A DNA stretch of 6,332 bases from Acidobacteriota bacterium (lineage in GTDB: Bacteria > Acidobacteriota > Blastocatellia > Pyrinomonadales > Pyrinomonadaceae), in NCBI GenBank assembly GCA_019247865.1, contig JAFBAJ010000325.1, positions 1-6,332 of the forward strand, given 5' to 3'. The translations under genes and the position numbers were made by a program. Under the pieces are notes generated by a model. The model did not search any database. It saw nothing but the letters and a program-made list of their open reading frames with translations, and was not told where the DNA came from. Position 1 is the stretch's first letter. Every line of letters starts with the position of its first letter. Below, one piece after another: positions 5,932 through 6,332 of the stretch.

Positions 5932-6332
5932 TTAAATGCCGAGCCGGGCGATTGCCGCCTCGTCCTCTTCCGTGTAGGGGTCTGCGAGCAGGCGTCGCTG
6001 AAATCGCTCCAGCTCCCAGACTTCCAGGTAAGTCAAATAGCCCAGGACAGCCACATCGCCGAGGACCTCCGCGCTCTTGCGCAGGAGCGGGTGGATCAGG
6101 ACGCGCCCCTGTCCGTCGAGGGTCGCCTGCTGCCCGTAATAATTGGTTCGGTCAAGGAACTTGCGCCGCGCCGGGTCCATCGTCGGCAGGAGGGAGAGCC
6201 GCTGCTCAATGGCTTCCCATTCGGGCAAAGGGTAAATCCGGACGCTCTCTCCCGTCAGGCTCGTGACGTAAACCTCTTTGCCATGCTGCTCTTCAACCAG
6301 CCGCCGGAACGGGGTCGGCACCTTGAGACGCC
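5932..6332 (-). CDS. mraZ: Transcriptional regulator MraZ, N-terminus cut by window edge
   Basis: MraZ is an AbrB-fold DNA-binding protein that usually binds repeats upstream of its own gene and regulates the dcw operon; it is also found with the nucleoid. About 132 residues are visible. The frame is open through the right edge: codons before the GTG at 6321 read RLK after a partial glycine codon, so the protein enters as GRLKVPTPFRRLVEE, the end of the first DxxGR(L)xxP half-motif. The GTG is therefore an internal valine, and roughly 12-16 N-terminal residues lie outside the window. The second swapped-hairpin half carries LDGQGRVLIHPLLRK (68-82 counting V6321 as 1), with D69 and R73 of the second DxxGR motif; a histidine stands where a proline is common. 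VTSLTGESVRIYPLPEWE (19-36), FLDRTNYYG (55-63) and LGYLTYLEVWELERF (93-107) fit the family. The stop is TAA at 5934-5932. The promoter and MraZ-binding repeats would lie beyond the right edge. Confidence 0.95.
   Translation of the reverse strand, partial: RLKVPTPFRRLVEEQHGKEVYVTSLTGESVRIYPLPEWEAIEQRLSLLPTMDPARRKFLDRTNYYGQQATLDGQGRVLIHPLLRKSAEVLGDVAVLGYLTYLEVWELERFQRRLLADPYTEEDEAAIARLGI

Noticed and set aside
5847..6266. 139-codon plus-strand ORF across mraZ and the rsmH start
   Set aside because: Antisense to conserved mraZ residues, Pro/Arg/Gly-rich and without motif.
6319..6321. GTG at 6321 as the start of mraZ
   Set aside because: The frame continues upstream as GRLK, completing the conserved GRLKVP motif, so the gene simply runs off the window.

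Overview
The window is a continuous stretch of a bacterial division and cell wall (dcw) cluster. Every confident gene is on the minus strand, so transcription runs from the right edge to the left. In transcription order the genes are mraZ (N-terminus cut by the right edge), rsmH/mraW, ftsL, ftsI (a penicillin-binding transpeptidase with one C-terminal PASTA domain), a doubtful small ORF, murF and mraY (C-terminal part cut by the left edge). I see no tRNA, rRNA, CRISPR array, insertion sequence or phage gene. The long plus-strand ORFs are GC-rich shadows of these genes.

The DNA is GC-rich. The protein signatures (GRLKVP at the MraZ N-terminus, MraY beginning [11 protein letters not shown], FtsI with a terminal PASTA domain, a short FtsL with a coiled coil) suggest a Gram-negative-type bacterium. 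My best guess is Acidobacteriota, perhaps Blastocatellia. This rests on remembered family resemblance and was not searched.

Layout: 5932-6332 mraZ; 5886-5931 short gap; 4914-5885 rsmH; 4519-4908 ftsL, 5 nt after rsmH; 4367-4518 a 152-nt spacer; 2291-4366 ftsI; 2038-2290 a 253-nt interval where murE normally lies, holding only a possible 69-81 codon ORF that overlaps the murF start by 4 nt; 556-2037 murF; 460-555 a spacer built of degenerate heptamer repeats in two opposed arrays; 1-459 mraY.

The genes cooperate in making and using septal peptidoglycan. MurF completes the UDP-MurNAc-pentapeptide, MraY transfers it to undecaprenyl phosphate to give lipid I, FtsI crosslinks the finished glycan at the septum and FtsL helps assemble and activate the divisome. 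RsmH methylates 16S rRNA, and MraZ is the usual transcriptional regulator of such an operon. I found no clearly new system. The most notable points are the missing murE with a small ORF in its place, and the inverted heptamer array just upstream of an mraY that lacks a Shine-Dalgarno sequence.
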